The notes under the pieces: generated by a model
What the model saw: only the letters and a program-made list of their open reading frames with translations
The model's database searches: none
Told to the model about the DNA's origin: nothing
Made by a program: the position numbers and the translations under genes
NCBI GenBank assembly: GCA_949502025.1
Contig: CATBCG010000048.1
Coordinates: forward strand, 1 to 64,000
Direction of reading: 5' to 3'
From: MGBC131033 sp910585655
Lineage (GTDB): Bacteria > Bacillota > Clostridia > Lachnospirales > Lachnospiraceae
Length of the DNA: 64,000 nt
Shown here: piece by piece, positions 9,281 through 18,540 of the stretch
Layout: every line of letters begins with the position of its first letter
How positions within the stretch are numbered: the first letter of the stretch is position 1

Positions 9281-10746
9281 TAGAGATCAGGTTAGGAGAG
9301 GATTCCTTTGAGCAGGATATCAGACCGTTGGTACGAGCCTTTTTCCCAAGAGAGGAAATCAAGGTAGAAATCGGCGGCGAATGGACGGAGACGGCGCAGT
9401 ATCGATTGGAGATAGCTCATGACGAGCAGCAGATACGGATCTGCTTTGCGGCAGGGGACGCTCCGGCGCTGCGGCGGGACTATCGTCTAAAGACAGCAGA
9501 ACCGGATCGGAGAATCTATAAAAATATCTTAAAAAAACAGCTCTATAGTGTTCTTACCGAATATACCGGCAGGATACTTCCTTGGGGGACACTTACCGGA
9601 ATCCGCCCTACCAAGCTGGCTTATGAAGTCTTGGAGCGGGGAGGCGAAGCGCAGGAAATCAGGGATTTTATGAAGGAACAATACCAGTGCGGAGAGGAAA
9701 AAACCGAGCTGGCAATCCGGATAGCGCAAAAGGAGCTTACCCTGCTTCGGCAAATGGGCTATCAAAACGGCTACAGCATCTATATCGGAATTCCTTTTTG
9801 CCCGACGACCTGCTTGTATTGCTCGTTTGCGTCCTATCCGGTGTCCTCTTATGGAAGCTATATGGAGGATTATCTGACTGCATTGTGTAAAGAGATGGAT
9901 TATGCCGTGGATGCGATTCCGGATAAAAAGCTGACGACGCTCTACATTGGGGGAGGGACGCCGACGGCGCTTTCGGCTGAACTGCTCGAACGCCTGCTTT
10001 TAGAGGTACGGCGACATTTTCCGATGGAATCCGTACGGGAATTTACCGTAGAGGCGGGAAGACCGGACAGTATTACCAGGGAAAAGCTGCAGATTTTAAA
10101 AAGATATGGAGTGACGAGAATTTCCATTAACCCGCAGACGATGGTGGATCGGACGTTGGAGCTGATCGGCAGACGGCACACGGCGGCGGCTGTCGAGGAA
10201 GCCTTTTATATGGCAAGGGAAGAAGGGCATGACAATATCAATATGGATTTGATCATTGGTCTGCCGGGAGAGTGCGCGGAGGATGTCGCCTATACATTAG
10301 AGCGTATCAGAAAGCTCAATCCGGACAGCCTTACCGTTCATGCTCTGGCGATTAAGCGAGCTGCCAGGCTAAAGCTGAAGTTAGACGAGTTGGACGGATT
10401 GCTGCCGCGGGACGCACTGCGGATGCAGCAGCTTACCACAGAATATGCGGCTGCCGAAGGATATGAGCCGTATTATCTGTACCGCCAGAAAAACATCACC
10501 GACAACCTGGAAAATATCGGGTATGCCAGGCCAGGGAAGGAAGGGCTTTATAATATCCTGATTATGGAGGAGAAACAAACGATTTTGGCGTTGGGAGCGG
10601 CAGGCTCTAGCAAGCTGATGTATCCGGCGGAAAACCGGATTGAACGTGTGGAAAATGTAAAATATGTCGTAGATTATATCAAGCGGATTGATGAGATGAT
10701 AGAGAGGAAAAGAACAAAAATAGGCGTATGCCGTCTGCAGGACTGA
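9277..10746 (+). CDS. hemZ: HemZ-like radical SAM coproporphyrinogen dehydrogenase
   Basis: This radical SAM protein of about 489 residues has the CPTTCLYC cluster motif (Cys-x3-Cys-x2-Cys) within GIPFCPTTCLYCSF, the GGGTPTALS glycine-rich motif, and the C-terminal part typical of the HemN/HemZ group. The N-terminal domain of about 160 residues before the cluster motif distinguishes HemZ from HemW. HemZ homologues are annotated as oxygen-independent coproporphyrinogen III oxidases, but the activity of Clostridia versions is uncertain where no haem pathway is present. The ATG at 9277 overlaps the preceding stop; a TTG six bases upstream is a less likely start. Confidence 0.88.
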   Translation: MIEIRLGEDSFEQDIRPLVRAFFPREEIKVEIGGEWTETAQYRLEIAHDEQQIRICFAAGDAPALRRDYRLKTAEPDRRIYKNILKKQLYSVLTEYTGRILPWGTLTGIRPTKLAYEVLERGGEAQEIRDFMKEQYQCGEEKTELAIRIAQKELTLLRQMGYQNGYSIYIGIPFCPTTCLYCSFASYPVSSYGSYMEDYLTALCKEMDYAVDAIPDKKLTTLYIGGGTPTALSAELLERLLLEVRRHFPMESVREFTVEAGRPDSITREKLQILKRYGVTRISINPQTMVDRTLELIGRRHTAAAVEEAFYMAREEGHDNINMDLIIGLPGECAEDVAYTLERIRKLNPDSLTVHALAIKRAARLKLKLDELDGLLPRDALRMQQLTTEYAAAEGYEPYYLYRQKNITDNLENIGYARPGKEGLYNILIMEEKQTILALGAAGSSKLMYPAENRIERVENVKYVVDYIKRIDEMIERKRTKIGVCRLQD

Positions 10747-10762
10747 CATACAGGAGGCAAAG

Positions 10763-11461
10763 ATGGACTGGAAAAGGGATAGCAGCGGTCGGATTGATCT
10801 GGAAGAGATACGGATGAGTATGGATTTAAGTAACTATATCAAAGCAGAAATGAGCATGGGTGCAGATGCGAAACTGTTGTTTGAGGATCTCCAAGGGACG
10901 CTGGATCATGGGATTATTGTGGCGAGACTGGCGAGAATGGTGGCGGAAGAACTGGGAGAGACGGAAGCATTCTGTCAGGATATGGCGTTAGCCGGTTTCC
11001 TGCATGACGTAGGGAAGATGAGGCTTGGGCGTTATTTGTACGGTCGAAAAAAGGATATGTTAGGTATTGAGGAAATGAAATATATCCGTATGCACCCGCA
11101 GTTTAGCTACGAGATATTGAAAAAGCTGGATTATAATGATATGATATTAAAGGCAGTTTATTATCATCATGAAAACTTTGACGGTTCGGGCTATCCGGAT
11201 AACTTAAAGGAAACAGAGATTCCTTATGGCGCCAGGATTTTGCGGATTTGCGATGTACTGGCGGCTTTGGTTTCAGAGCGTCCGTATCGTTCCGCCTTTC
11301 CGGTAGGTACAGCCATAGAACTGCTGATTGAAGAAGCAAGGAATTATGATCTGCGGATTTTTCTGGCTTTGCAGCGGGTACTGCAAGGAGATGGCTTTGC
11401 CAGGCTGATGCCGTATATTCTGGCAGCAAATCAGTCGGTTTGGGCAAATAAAACATCCTAG
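10763..11461 (+). CDS. HD-GYP-like phosphohydrolase domain protein
   Basis: This 232-residue protein carries an HD-GYP-type domain: GFLHDVGKMRLG, then HPQFSYEIL and HHENFDGSGYP, followed by ARILRICDVLAAL. HD-GYP proteins commonly hydrolyse cyclic di-GMP. Here there is no receiver or membrane segment, so how it is controlled is not visible. It lies 16 bases after hemZ with AGGAGG before its start and is probably the last gene of the relA operon. The C-terminal half after the GYP helix is short. Confidence 0.8.
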   Translation: MDWKRDSSGRIDLEEIRMSMDLSNYIKAEMSMGADAKLLFEDLQGTLDHGIIVARLARMVAEELGETEAFCQDMALAGFLHDVGKMRLGRYLYGRKKDMLGIEEMKYIRMHPQFSYEILKKLDYNDMILKAVYYHHENFDGSGYPDNLKETEIPYGARILRICDVLAALVSERPYRSAFPVGTAIELLIEEARNYDLRIFLALQRVLQGDGFARLMPYILAANQSVWANKTS

Positions 11462-11523
11462 GATACATTTAAAAAGAAAGGAGCAGGCTGCCGGGAAAGA
11501 AAATAGCTGGCAGTGGATCGGAT

Positions 11524-12786
11524 ATGATTACACAAAGACCAAAGGGAACACAGGATTGGTATGGAAATAACATGGACAGGCGGACGCGGATAGAAGCGTT
11601 GGCAAGGGAGCTTTGCCAGGCATATCATATTCAAGAGATCAGCACACCGGTGTTTGAGCATACCATTTTATTTCAGCGTGGTGTAGGAGAGACGACAGAT
11701 GTAGTACAAAAGGAAATGTACACGTTTGAAGATAAAGGCGGCAGAAGTATCACCTTAAAGCCGGAGGGAACGGCAGGCGCAATCAGAGCGTATCTGGAAA
11801 ATAACCTGTATGCGGAAAGTCAGCCGACGAAGCTGTTTTATATGACGCAGGCGTTTCGCTACGAGCAGCCGCAGAGCGGGAGGCTAAGGCAGCACCATCA
11901 ATTTGGCGTGGAATTTATCGGTTCCAAAAGCCCGTTAGCGGAAGTAGAACTGATTACACTTTTATCAGAGTTTATCCGGCGTCTGGGATTAAAGGGCGTA
12001 AAGCTGCATATCAATAGCATCGGCTGCCAGAGCTGTCGGAAAACGTACCATGAGGCGTTGGTAGGCTATTTAAGTCAATATGAGGATCAGCTTTGCCAAA
12101 CATGTAAGGAGCGGATGAAGAAAAATCCGCTGCGGGTGATCGACTGTAAAGTACCGTCCTGCAAAGAAATCGTAAAGAACGCGCCGAGGACGATTGACTA
12201 TTTGGACGAAGAATGTAGGGAGCATTTTGAGGAATTGTGCCGTTTATTAAAAGAGCTGGAAATTCCTTATGAGATCGATACAGGGATTGTACGTGGATTG
12301 GATTATTATACCAAGACGGTATTTGAGTTTATTAACGAGGAAGGCTTTACTCTCTGCGGGGGCGGACGTTATGACGGCCTGGTACATGAATTAGACGAAA
12401 AGCAGGATATTCCGGCGGTTGGATTTGGAATCGGAATAGAACGGATTCTCTATTTTCTGGATCAGGAGGGTGTTGCGCCGTGGCAAAAGCGGGACGTAGA
12501 TTTGTATGTAGGCATATTAGGAGGAAATAAGGATGTCAGATCTGTTGCCTATCAGTTAGTGACAAAACTACGCCATGTCGGACTGATCGTAGAAACCGAT
12601 TACCTGGATCGAAGCGTAAAGGCTCAGATGAAATACGCCAATAAAATCGGAGCTTGTTACAGCCTGATTTTAGGGGAAAACGAGCTGGATTGTGGAAAGG
12701 TGGTCGTCAAACATATGACAGACGGCAGTCAGGAGGAGATCGAGTTATCCAGGTTAGAGAGTTATTTTTTAGATCAAAGGAAATGA
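11524..12786 (+). CDS. hisS: Histidyl-tRNA synthetase
   Basis: This 420-residue class II aminoacyl-tRNA synthetase charges tRNA-His. It shows [10 protein letters not shown] at the start, motif 2 around [18 protein letters not shown], the histidine-specific [16 protein letters not shown] segment and motif 3 [10 protein letters not shown], then an anticodon-binding domain. Length is normal. No in-frame start lies upstream of 11524, yet the nearest strong ribosome site (AAAGGAG, 11477-11483) is about 40 bases away with a small CTGCC/GGCAG hairpin between them. Confidence 0.97.
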   Translation: MITQRPKGTQDWYGNNMDRRTRIEALARELCQAYHIQEISTPVFEHTILFQRGVGETTDVVQKEMYTFEDKGGRSITLKPEGTAGAIRAYLENNLYAESQPTKLFYMTQAFRYEQPQSGRLRQHHQFGVEFIGSKSPLAEVELITLLSEFIRRLGLKGVKLHINSIGCQSCRKTYHEALVGYLSQYEDQLCQTCKERMKKNPLRVIDCKVPSCKEIVKNAPRTIDYLDEECREHFEELCRLLKELEIPYEIDTGIVRGLDYYTKTVFEFINEEGFTLCGGGRYDGLVHELDEKQDIPAVGFGIGIERILYFLDQEGVAPWQKRDVDLYVGILGGNKDVRSVAYQLVTKLRHVGLIVETDYLDRSVKAQMKYANKIGACYSLILGENELDCGKVVVKHMTDGSQEEIELSRLESYFLDQRK

Positions 12787-12828
12787 TGGACAGCGAACAG
12801 AATAGAAAAAAGGGGAATCAGAAAAGGT

Positions 12829-13086
12829 ATGCAGCAAAATATTTTGATATGGGATGCAGAAAATCAAATATTTCGCGAAATCGCCGCAAACAGGATGGTT
12901 CAGCTCTTGCTTCCGGAAAATACGAAGGATTGCCTGTTGTTTTTGGCTTGGCTGCCTCATATAAAAAGTATTTTCTTATATAAAAGGAAGCGTTTGGAAA
13001 TTGTATTTCAGGATGGCACAACCTATAATTTAGAAGGATTGCCATATCTGTATGATAAGCTCTTTGCCATTCGGCACGGAGCGTAA
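12829..13086 (+). CDS. Hypothetical 85-residue protein between hisS and aspS
   Basis: A small open frame of 85 codons sits between hisS and aspS on the same strand, 18 bases before aspS. I do not recognise the product. It has a mixed alpha/beta look, a hydrophobic centre (DCLLFLAWLPHIKSIFLY) too mixed with charges to be a convincing membrane span, and a basic C-terminus. The ribosome site is weak (AGAAAAGG). Its position inside a synthetase operon and the lack of other coding there make it a plausible real gene, but support is limited. Confidence 0.5.
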   Translation: MQQNILIWDAENQIFREIAANRMVQLLLPENTKDCLLFLAWLPHIKSIFLYKRKRLEIVFQDGTTYNLEGLPYLYDKLFAIRHGA

Positions 13087-13103
13087 AAATTTAGGAGGCA
13101 AAC

Positions 13104-14915
13104 ATGGCAGAATCAATGAAGGGCTTACACAGAAGCCATAGATGTACGGAGCTGGGAACAGCGAATATAGGAGAAAACGTTACGGTAATGGGCTGGGTAG
13201 CCCGCAGTCGGAATAAGGGCGGGATTATTTTCGTAGACCTGCGCGATCGTTCCGGTATTTTACAGATCATTTTTGAAGAGGCGGACGCCGGCGCAGAGTC
13301 TTTTGCAAAGGCAGAAAAACTTCACGCAGAGTTTGTCATTGCAGTAACCGGGAAGGTGGAAGCCCGTTCCGGCGCGGTCAACAAGGCGTTGGCAACAGGA
13401 GAAATCGAAATCCGCGCCAAGGAGCTGCGGATTTTGTCGGAGGCAGAGACTCCGCCGTTCCCGATTGAAGAAAACAGCCGGACAAAAGAAGAGCTAAGGC
13501 TTAAATATCGCTATTTGGATTTGAGAAGACCGGATTTGCAGCGGTATCTGATGCTACGCAGCCAGGTGGCGACCCTGGCACGTACCTTTATGGCGAACGA
13601 AGGGTTTTTGGAAATCGAGACGCCGATTCTTACCAAAAGTACTCCGGAGGGAGCAAGGGATTATCTGGTGCCGAGCCGGGTACATCCGGGAAATTTTTAT
13701 GCGTTGCCGCAGTCGCCGCAGCTTTTTAAGCAGCTTTTAATGTGTTCTGGGTATGATCGCTATTTTCAGATAGCCAAATGTTTCCGCGATGAAGATTTGC
13801 GTGCCGATCGTCAGCCGGAATTTACCCAGATGGATATGGAATTGTCTTTTGTGGATATGGAGGACGTGATGGAGGTCAACGAACGTCTGCTGCAAAAGCT
13901 GTTTAAGGAAATTTTGGATGTAGAGGTGCCGTTGCCGATTATGCGGATGCCGTATCAGGAGGCTATGGAGCGGTTCGGGTCAGACAAGCCGGATATCCGC
14001 TTTGGTATGGAGTTAAAAAATGTTTCTGATTTGGTAGAGAACTGTGGATTCAGCGTCTTTACCGGAGCCATACAGGCAGGCGGTTCTGTCCGTGGGATCA
14101 ATGCGCAGGGACAGGGAATGCTGCCTCGTAAGAAGATCGATGCTATGGTGGACGCAGCGAAGGGAATAGGCGCGAAGGGTTTGGCTTGGCTGGCGATTCA
14201 GGAGGACGGCTCCTATAAGTCCTCTTTTGCCAAATTTATGTCAGAAGAAGAGTTGGCAGCGCTTTCAGAGCGGATGGAAGGAAAACCAGGAGATTTGTTG
14301 TTGTTCGCTGCCGATCAGAACGGAATCGTATTCAATGTACTGGGCAGCCTGCGGATTCAGATTGCAGACAGCCTCGGTCTCTTAAAGAAAGACGATTTTA
14401 AATTCCTTTGGGTAACAGAATTCCCGTTGTTGGAGTATTCGGAGGAAGAGGAACGTTATGTAGCGATGCACCATCCGTTTACGATGATGATGGAAGAAGA
14501 TATGGAGCTGCTGGATACGAATCCGGGAAAGGTACGTGCCAAGGCGTATGATATCGTATTAAACGGCACGGAGCTGGGGGGCGGTTCTGTACGAATTTAT
14601 CAGGAAGATATTCAGGAGAAGATGTTTGAACTTTTGGGCTTTACAAAGGAAGAAGCGCATGAACGGTTCGGCTTTCTCCTCGACGCCTTCCGCTATGGGG
14701 TGCCTCCTCATGCCGGATTGGCATATGGATTGGATCGTTTGATTATGCTGATGGCAGGAACAGAAAGTATTCGTGACGTTATTGCGTTTCCAAAGGTAAA
14801 GGATGCCTCTTGTCTGATGACCGAAGCGCCGAATGTAGTAGAGGAAAGTCAACTGGAGGAATTGGGCATCGTTATAAAACCTATGGCAGAAGGAGATGTT
14901 TCTATAGGGGAATAG
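13104..14915 (+). CDS. aspS: Aspartyl-tRNA synthetase
   Basis: This 603-residue bacterial-type class II synthetase has the N-terminal OB-fold anticodon domain (VMGWVARSRNKGGIIFVDLRD), catalytic motifs (FRDEDLRADRQPEFTQMD; GLAYGLDRLIML) and the bacterial GAD insertion between them (around residues 290-420). It charges tRNA-Asp; whether it is discriminating or also charges tRNA-Asn cannot be decided by eye. The start follows TAGGAGG. Gene order hisS-aspS is common in Firmicutes. Confidence 0.97.
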   Translation: MAESMKGLHRSHRCTELGTANIGENVTVMGWVARSRNKGGIIFVDLRDRSGILQIIFEEADAGAESFAKAEKLHAEFVIAVTGKVEARSGAVNKALATGEIEIRAKELRILSEAETPPFPIEENSRTKEELRLKYRYLDLRRPDLQRYLMLRSQVATLARTFMANEGFLEIETPILTKSTPEGARDYLVPSRVHPGNFYALPQSPQLFKQLLMCSGYDRYFQIAKCFRDEDLRADRQPEFTQMDMELSFVDMEDVMEVNERLLQKLFKEILDVEVPLPIMRMPYQEAMERFGSDKPDIRFGMELKNVSDLVENCGFSVFTGAIQAGGSVRGINAQGQGMLPRKKIDAMVDAAKGIGAKGLAWLAIQEDGSYKSSFAKFMSEEELAALSERMEGKPGDLLLFAADQNGIVFNVLGSLRIQIADSLGLLKKDDFKFLWVTEFPLLEYSEEEERYVAMHHPFTMMMEEDMELLDTNPGKVRAKAYDIVLNGTELGGGSVRIYQEDIQEKMFELLGFTKEEAHERFGFLLDAFRYGVPPHAGLAYGLDRLIMLMAGTESIRDVIAFPKVKDASCLMTEAPNVVEESQLEELGIVIKPMAEGDVSIGE

Positions 14916-14949
14916 AACAGCAAAGGAAAGAAAAAAGGGGGTTTATGAG

Positions 14950-16029
14950 ATGAAGATTGAAATAGAAAAATTTGGAATAACAAAGGACGGACAGGAAGCG
15001 CATCGCTACCGTATGAGAAATCAGAACGGGATGGAAGTGGTGGTATCGGATTTTGGGGCTTCTATTTTACAGATTCTTGTTCCGGATCGGGCAAAACGAG
15101 CAGTAGACGTCGTGCTGGGGCTGGAAACGTTAGAAGGTTATTATGACAACGACGAAGGCTTCGGCGCGTTTGTCGGCAGGAATGCAAACCGAATCGCAGG
15201 GGCAAGCGTAACGATTCAGGGAAAGGAATATCCATTGGAGGCAAACGACGGACCAAACAACCTGCACAGCGGCAGCAAGCGTTCCAACTACGAACTGTAC
15301 GAAGCAGAATGTATGGAGGATGTAGAGTCGGTTTCTGTAGAATTTTCCCGTCTAAGTCCGGCGATGGAGCAGGGATTTCCAGGAAATTTGGATCTGACGG
15401 TTTCCTATACGCTGACGGAGGACAATGAGCTGATCATAGAGTATTTTGCAGTCTCCGATGAAGCGACGGTAGTCAATTTGACGAACCATTCGTATTTTAA
15501 TCTGTCCGGGCATGAGAGCGGAAGCGTACTGGATCAGTTTTTGACCGTCTATGCCGATGCTTTTACCCCAACAGACGATCTGCTGATCCCGACCGGGGAA
15601 TTGCAAAACGTCGAAGGAACCCCTATGGATTTTCGTACTCCGAAGCGGATTGGCAAAGACATCGAAGCAGATTATCAGCCGCTGAAGCAGGCAGGCGGCT
15701 ATGACCATAATTATGTGTTAAAGACACCGGCAGGCGAGGGCGATGTGATCAAGGTAGCCGAGCTGTACAGTGAAAAAACCGGAATAAAAATGAGTGTTTT
15801 TACGGATATGTGCGGCTTGCAGGTGTATTCCGGGAATTTTATCGATCATAAGACAGGCGGCAAGGGCGGCGTAACGTATGAAAAACGGGATGGGATTTGT
15901 TTTGAAACCCAGTATTTTCCAAATGCTTGTAAGGAGCCGAACTTTGTCTCCAGCATATTAGAGGCAGGGCAGGAGTATTCCTCTGCCACGGTATTTCAGT
16001 TTTCGATAGAAGAGAGCGAAGCAAACTAA
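14950..16029 (+). CDS. galM: Aldose 1-epimerase (mutarotase)
   Basis: This 359-residue protein interconverts alpha and beta anomers of galactose or glucose. It shows the galactose mutarotase fold features: VGRNANRI near residue 80, NLHSG, the catalytic-histidine segment NLTNHSYFNLSG (about 175), YDHNYVL, and a C-terminal ETQYFPNA segment containing the catalytic Glu. The start follows AAAAAGGGGG. It comes 34 bases after aspS and ends before a bidirectional terminator shared with upp. A broad sugar range is common in the family. Confidence 0.93.
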   Translation: MKIEIEKFGITKDGQEAHRYRMRNQNGMEVVVSDFGASILQILVPDRAKRAVDVVLGLETLEGYYDNDEGFGAFVGRNANRIAGASVTIQGKEYPLEANDGPNNLHSGSKRSNYELYEAECMEDVESVSVEFSRLSPAMEQGFPGNLDLTVSYTLTEDNELIIEYFAVSDEATVVNLTNHSYFNLSGHESGSVLDQFLTVYADAFTPTDDLLIPTGELQNVEGTPMDFRTPKRIGKDIEADYQPLKQAGGYDHNYVLKTPAGEGDVIKVAELYSEKTGIKMSVFTDMCGLQVYSGNFIDHKTGGKGGVTYEKRDGICFETQYFPNACKEPNFVSSILEAGQEYSSATVFQFSIEESEAN

Positions 16030-16111
16030 GCTGACAGGAGATGGTTTTGCCGGACGGCAACATCTTCCATTCGCGCGAAGTGCGCATCCCGCCCGGAGAA
16101 CTTTCCTATCA

Positions 16112-16172
16112 TACAAAAAAACGAGGAGGCGGCGAAAGTCATGCTCCGCTGCCTCCTCGTACTCTTTTTCCA
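16112..16172. terminator. Bidirectional terminator between galM and upp
   Basis: Fourteen-base arms (16121-16134 and 16147-16160, one wobble) built on ACGAGGAGGC and GCCTCCTCGT. On the minus strand the stem is followed by a run of seven T residues, an excellent terminator for upp. On the plus strand a looser T-rich tail follows, serving galM. Confidence 0.88.
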
Positions 16173-16178
16173 TCACTA

Positions 16179-16808
16179 TTATTTGGTGCCATAAATCCGG
16201 TCGCCTGCATCTCCCAAACCAGGAAGAATATAACCATGTTCGTTGAGACGCTCGTCCATTGCGCCGATATAAACATCAACATCAGGATGCGCTGCTTGCA
16301 GTGCTTTCACGCCCTCTGGCGCAGCGATCAAACAGAGGAAATGGATGTGCTGGATACCGCGATCTTTTAGACGGCTGATAGCGGCAATCGAAGATCCGCC
16401 GGTGGCTAACATCGGATCCACGACGAAGATTTCCCGTTCGGCGGCATCTTGCGGAAGCTTGCAGAAATATTCTACAGGCTCTAAAGTTTCTTCGTTTCGG
16501 TACATGCCGATATGACCAACCTTAGCGCTTGGGATCAGGTTTAAAATGCCGTCTGCCATATGCAGCCCTGCCCGCAGAATCGGTACAATACAAAGCTTTT
16601 TCCCGGCAATTTCCCGAACAGTAGTCCGTACGAGAGGCGTTTCGATTTCCTTTTCCGAGAGAGGGAGATTTCTCGTAGCTTCATAGCAGATCAACATAGC
16701 TACCTCTGCTACCAGGTTACGAAATTCTTTGGTAGAAGTGTTTTTTTCCCTCATAATGCCAATCTTATGCTGTATCAGGGGATGATCCATAACGATGATT
16801 TTTGACAT
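16179..16808 (-). CDS. upp: Uracil phosphoribosyltransferase
   Basis: This 209-residue enzyme makes UMP from uracil and PRPP in pyrimidine salvage. The PRPP loop ([13 protein letters not shown]) and the C-terminal uracil-binding segment ([14 protein letters not shown]) are intact, as is the N-terminal [13 protein letters not shown] segment. I chose the ATG at 16808, which follows GGAGG by seven bases; a longer in-frame version would run into the promoter array. Upstream lie three -10-like boxes with paired palindromes, suggesting layered control. No PyrR-type RNA element was recognised. Confidence 0.96.
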   Translation of the reverse strand: MSKIIVMDHPLIQHKIGIMREKNTSTKEFRNLVAEVAMLICYEATRNLPLSEKEIETPLVRTTVREIAGKKLCIVPILRAGLHMADGILNLIPSAKVGHIGMYRNEETLEPVEYFCKLPQDAAEREIFVVDPMLATGGSSIAAISRLKDRGIQHIHFLCLIAAPEGVKALQAAHPDVDVYIGAMDERLNEHGYILPGLGDAGDRIYGTK

Positions 16809-16841
16809 TTGTAATACCTCCATTTTGTAATTTCTTCTGAT

Positions 16842-16991
16842 AGTATACCATAATTTCATGCGCCCTGGCGCATTTAACATAAAGAGTTGAAATCATGTCT
16901 TTTGATTTCAACATTATACCACAATTTTCATGTGCGTTAGCACATTTTTAATCAGTAGTTGACACAATGCTTTTTCTGTGTCAATATTATA
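16842..16991 (-). promoter_or_regulatory. Triple -10 array with duplicated, covarying palindromes upstream of upp
   Basis: Read on the minus strand there are three -10-like boxes, TATAAT (16986-16991), TATAAT (16913-16918) and TATACT (16842-16847), the first two in an extended TGnTATAAT context, spaced about 72 bases apart. Two kinds of inverted repeat occur twice each. Type A is a 6-bp stem with a 4-base loop (16858-16873 ATGCGC/GCGCAT; 16930-16945 ATGTGC/GCACAT). Type B is an 8-9-bp stem with a 9-10-base loop (16886-16912 GTTGAAATC/GATTTCAAC; 16958-16984 TTGACACA/TGTGTCAA). The copies differ in sequence but keep pairing. Type B begins directly after a -10 box, so it would be at the 5' end of the transcript. 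Confidence 0.6.
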
Positions 16992-17145
16992 GCATATTTT
17001 TGTGATTTAGGGAAGCAAAAGTTGTGCATAACATTATTTCACAGCATAGAGATAAACAAGAATGGAAACAGTAAAGAAGATACTATCTATCCTGATTGAA
17101 TTTGCATATACTATATACAGAAAACAGTGTAGCAGGTGTGGATAC

Positions 17146-17220
17146 ATGAGGAACCTTTTCCGAAATAAGCTGGGTTTTTTATGGGGGATAGTCAGAAAAG
17201 AACAGGCGGTGACAAAATGA
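17146..17220 (+). CDS. Possible 24-residue leader peptide
   Basis: An ATG frame of 24 codons (MRNLFRNKLGF and on) begins after an AGGTGTGG site and ends in TGA overlapping the next start as ATGA. The arrangement suggests translational coupling to the membrane-protein gene. There is no other support, so it may be chance. The rest of the stretch 16992-17145 shows nothing I can name. Confidence 0.3.
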   Translation: MRNLFRNKLGFLWGIVRKEQAVTK

Positions 17221-17681
17221 CAAGTATATTTCGGCGGTTGTTGAATACCGAATTTGGAGAGGAATATTATAACCAGTTTTTTTTCAGCTTTCAGCGTAGG
17301 ATGGTTGAAAAGCGGACGTTAGAAAAAAGAGTGGAAAACGAAGATATTTACCGGGAACTGTATCGGCTGCTCAAAGGGAAAGAGCGCCCGGCGTTAAAGA
17401 AAATGGAAGCAAGATTGTCCGACGCTATGTACTATACCGTAAAAATCGGCAGAACCTATTTTTGGGCTTTTTTGTTTTATCTGGCAGCTTCGTTGTTTTT
17501 GATAGCGCTTCGGCTGCATCCTTATGCAACGCTGCCTGCCTTGATTGGCATTAGCGCAGGCTTTTTATGGAAAACCTACGAATTTGTAATCAATAAATAT
17601 TGCTATATTGATGCGTATATCATTTTACTTTATAAGGCAGCGTTGGAAAAGGTGCTTCAGGAATCAAGTTCCGCTGTTTAG
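17217..17681 (+). CDS. Small two-helix membrane protein, unknown function
   Basis: This 154-residue protein is not recognised. The first 85 residues are charged and helical (RRMVEKRTLEKRVENEDIYREL), followed by two adjacent hydrophobic segments (AFLFYLAASLFLIALRL and TLPALIGISAGFLW) and a short amphipathic tail. The start at 17217 has GGCGGTG nearby; an in-frame ATG at 17181 lacks a site. Its 3' end overlaps the 3' end of the converging deacetylase-like gene by 18 bases. No function is assigned. Confidence 0.6.
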   Translation: MTSIFRRLLNTEFGEEYYNQFFFSFQRRMVEKRTLEKRVENEDIYRELYRLLKGKERPALKKMEARLSDAMYYTVKIGRTYFWAFLFYLAASLFLIALRLHPYATLPALIGISAGFLWKTYEFVINKYCYIDAYIILLYKAALEKVLQESSSAV

Positions 17682-18428
17682 GAGTCCGGAAAGGGAAGCC
17701 GGCTCATAGCCCATGTCCCGCAGTCCCTGAATGATAAACGGAAGGGCTTCTAGCAGGTGCTTGCTGCTGCAGCGAAACAGGAGGATAGAGCCGTTTTCCA
17801 ACTGAGGATGTTGAAGCAGGAGACTGGTTAGGGCTTTTGCATCATAGTCCTTCCAGTCCTGGGAATCCATGTTCCAGAGGATACAGGAAAGCTTTTGCTT
17901 TTTTGCCTCTGTAAGTAGTTTTTTGTCGTATTCTCCTAAAGCCGGGCGGAAATAGCAGCATCTGGTTCCTGCCAGGTCACTTAGCGTCGCGGCTCCGTCT
18001 GCCAGTCTGGCAGCGTCGGCTGCCATAGAGCCGTTGTCAAGAGAACCCTGTGAGTTCCCGGAGTATTCCAATAAATAGCCAACATCATGTCCGGCGGAAG
18101 AGATAGCTTTTACTTCCTCTGGATATTGTTTTATCCAGGCATCGGAGAGGAAAAAGGAGGCGGATACTTTCTGCTCCTGTAAAAGAGAAAGTAAAGCGTC
18201 CAAATTTTCCGGTTCCTGCAGACTGGTATTAAAGCTTAGTACGACACGCGGAGAGTCGGTTGGAATCTGCTGTATCGGGGCGTCACTTAACACCGCGTCG
18301 CTGTCGGCAGAGCGCAATTCCGGGGATGTTTTTAGTACAATCGTAAGCAGCAGAGAAGCCGACATAATAAGAAGACCCGTTTTAAAAAAGGAGGCAAGCG
18401 TCTCCTTGGATGGAAATGAAATGTTCAT
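17664..18428 (-). CDS. Polysaccharide deacetylase-like protein lacking catalytic residues
   Basis: This 254-residue protein has an N-terminal signal-anchor (about 15-33) and a NodB/carbohydrate-esterase-4 fold, as in PdaA/PdaB-type proteins. The catalytic Asp-Asp motif is replaced by SFNTS (about 65-69). The metal-binding HxxxH motif after the GHDVG turn is replaced by YLLEYS (118-123). Yet the FRPALGEYD and WNMDSQDW segments (about 160-192) are kept. It is therefore probably not an active metal-dependent deacetylase and may bind glycan or serve as scaffold. Start: ATG at 18428 after GAGG; a TTG 12 bases upstream is less likely. Location should be outside the membrane. Confidence 0.75.
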   Translation of the reverse strand: MNISFPSKETLASFFKTGLLIMSASLLLTIVLKTSPELRSADSDAVLSDAPIQQIPTDSPRVVLSFNTSLQEPENLDALLSLLQEQKVSASFFLSDAWIKQYPEEVKAISSAGHDVGYLLEYSGNSQGSLDNGSMAADAARLADGAATLSDLAGTRCCYFRPALGEYDKKLLTEAKKQKLSCILWNMDSQDWKDYDAKALTSLLLQHPQLENGSILLFRCSSKHLLEALPFIIQGLRDMGYEPASLSGLLNSGT

Positions 18429-18540
18429 AGGAAACCTCAATAGGGATTGTTACTGTATTATATTCCGTTAGGAGGGAAAATTATACAGGCCGTTTTGGAA
18501 GTTCTGTTTGATATTTTAAAATCCACTGTATTTGTCAGTC

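Noticed and set aside
11462..11523. T-box leader before hisS
   Set aside because: The gap is only 62 bases, and neither the T-box sequence nor an antiterminator is present.
17181..17216. Upstream ATG (17181) as start of the small membrane protein
   Set aside because: It lacks a ribosome site; the ATG at 17217 has one and couples with the short frame ending there.
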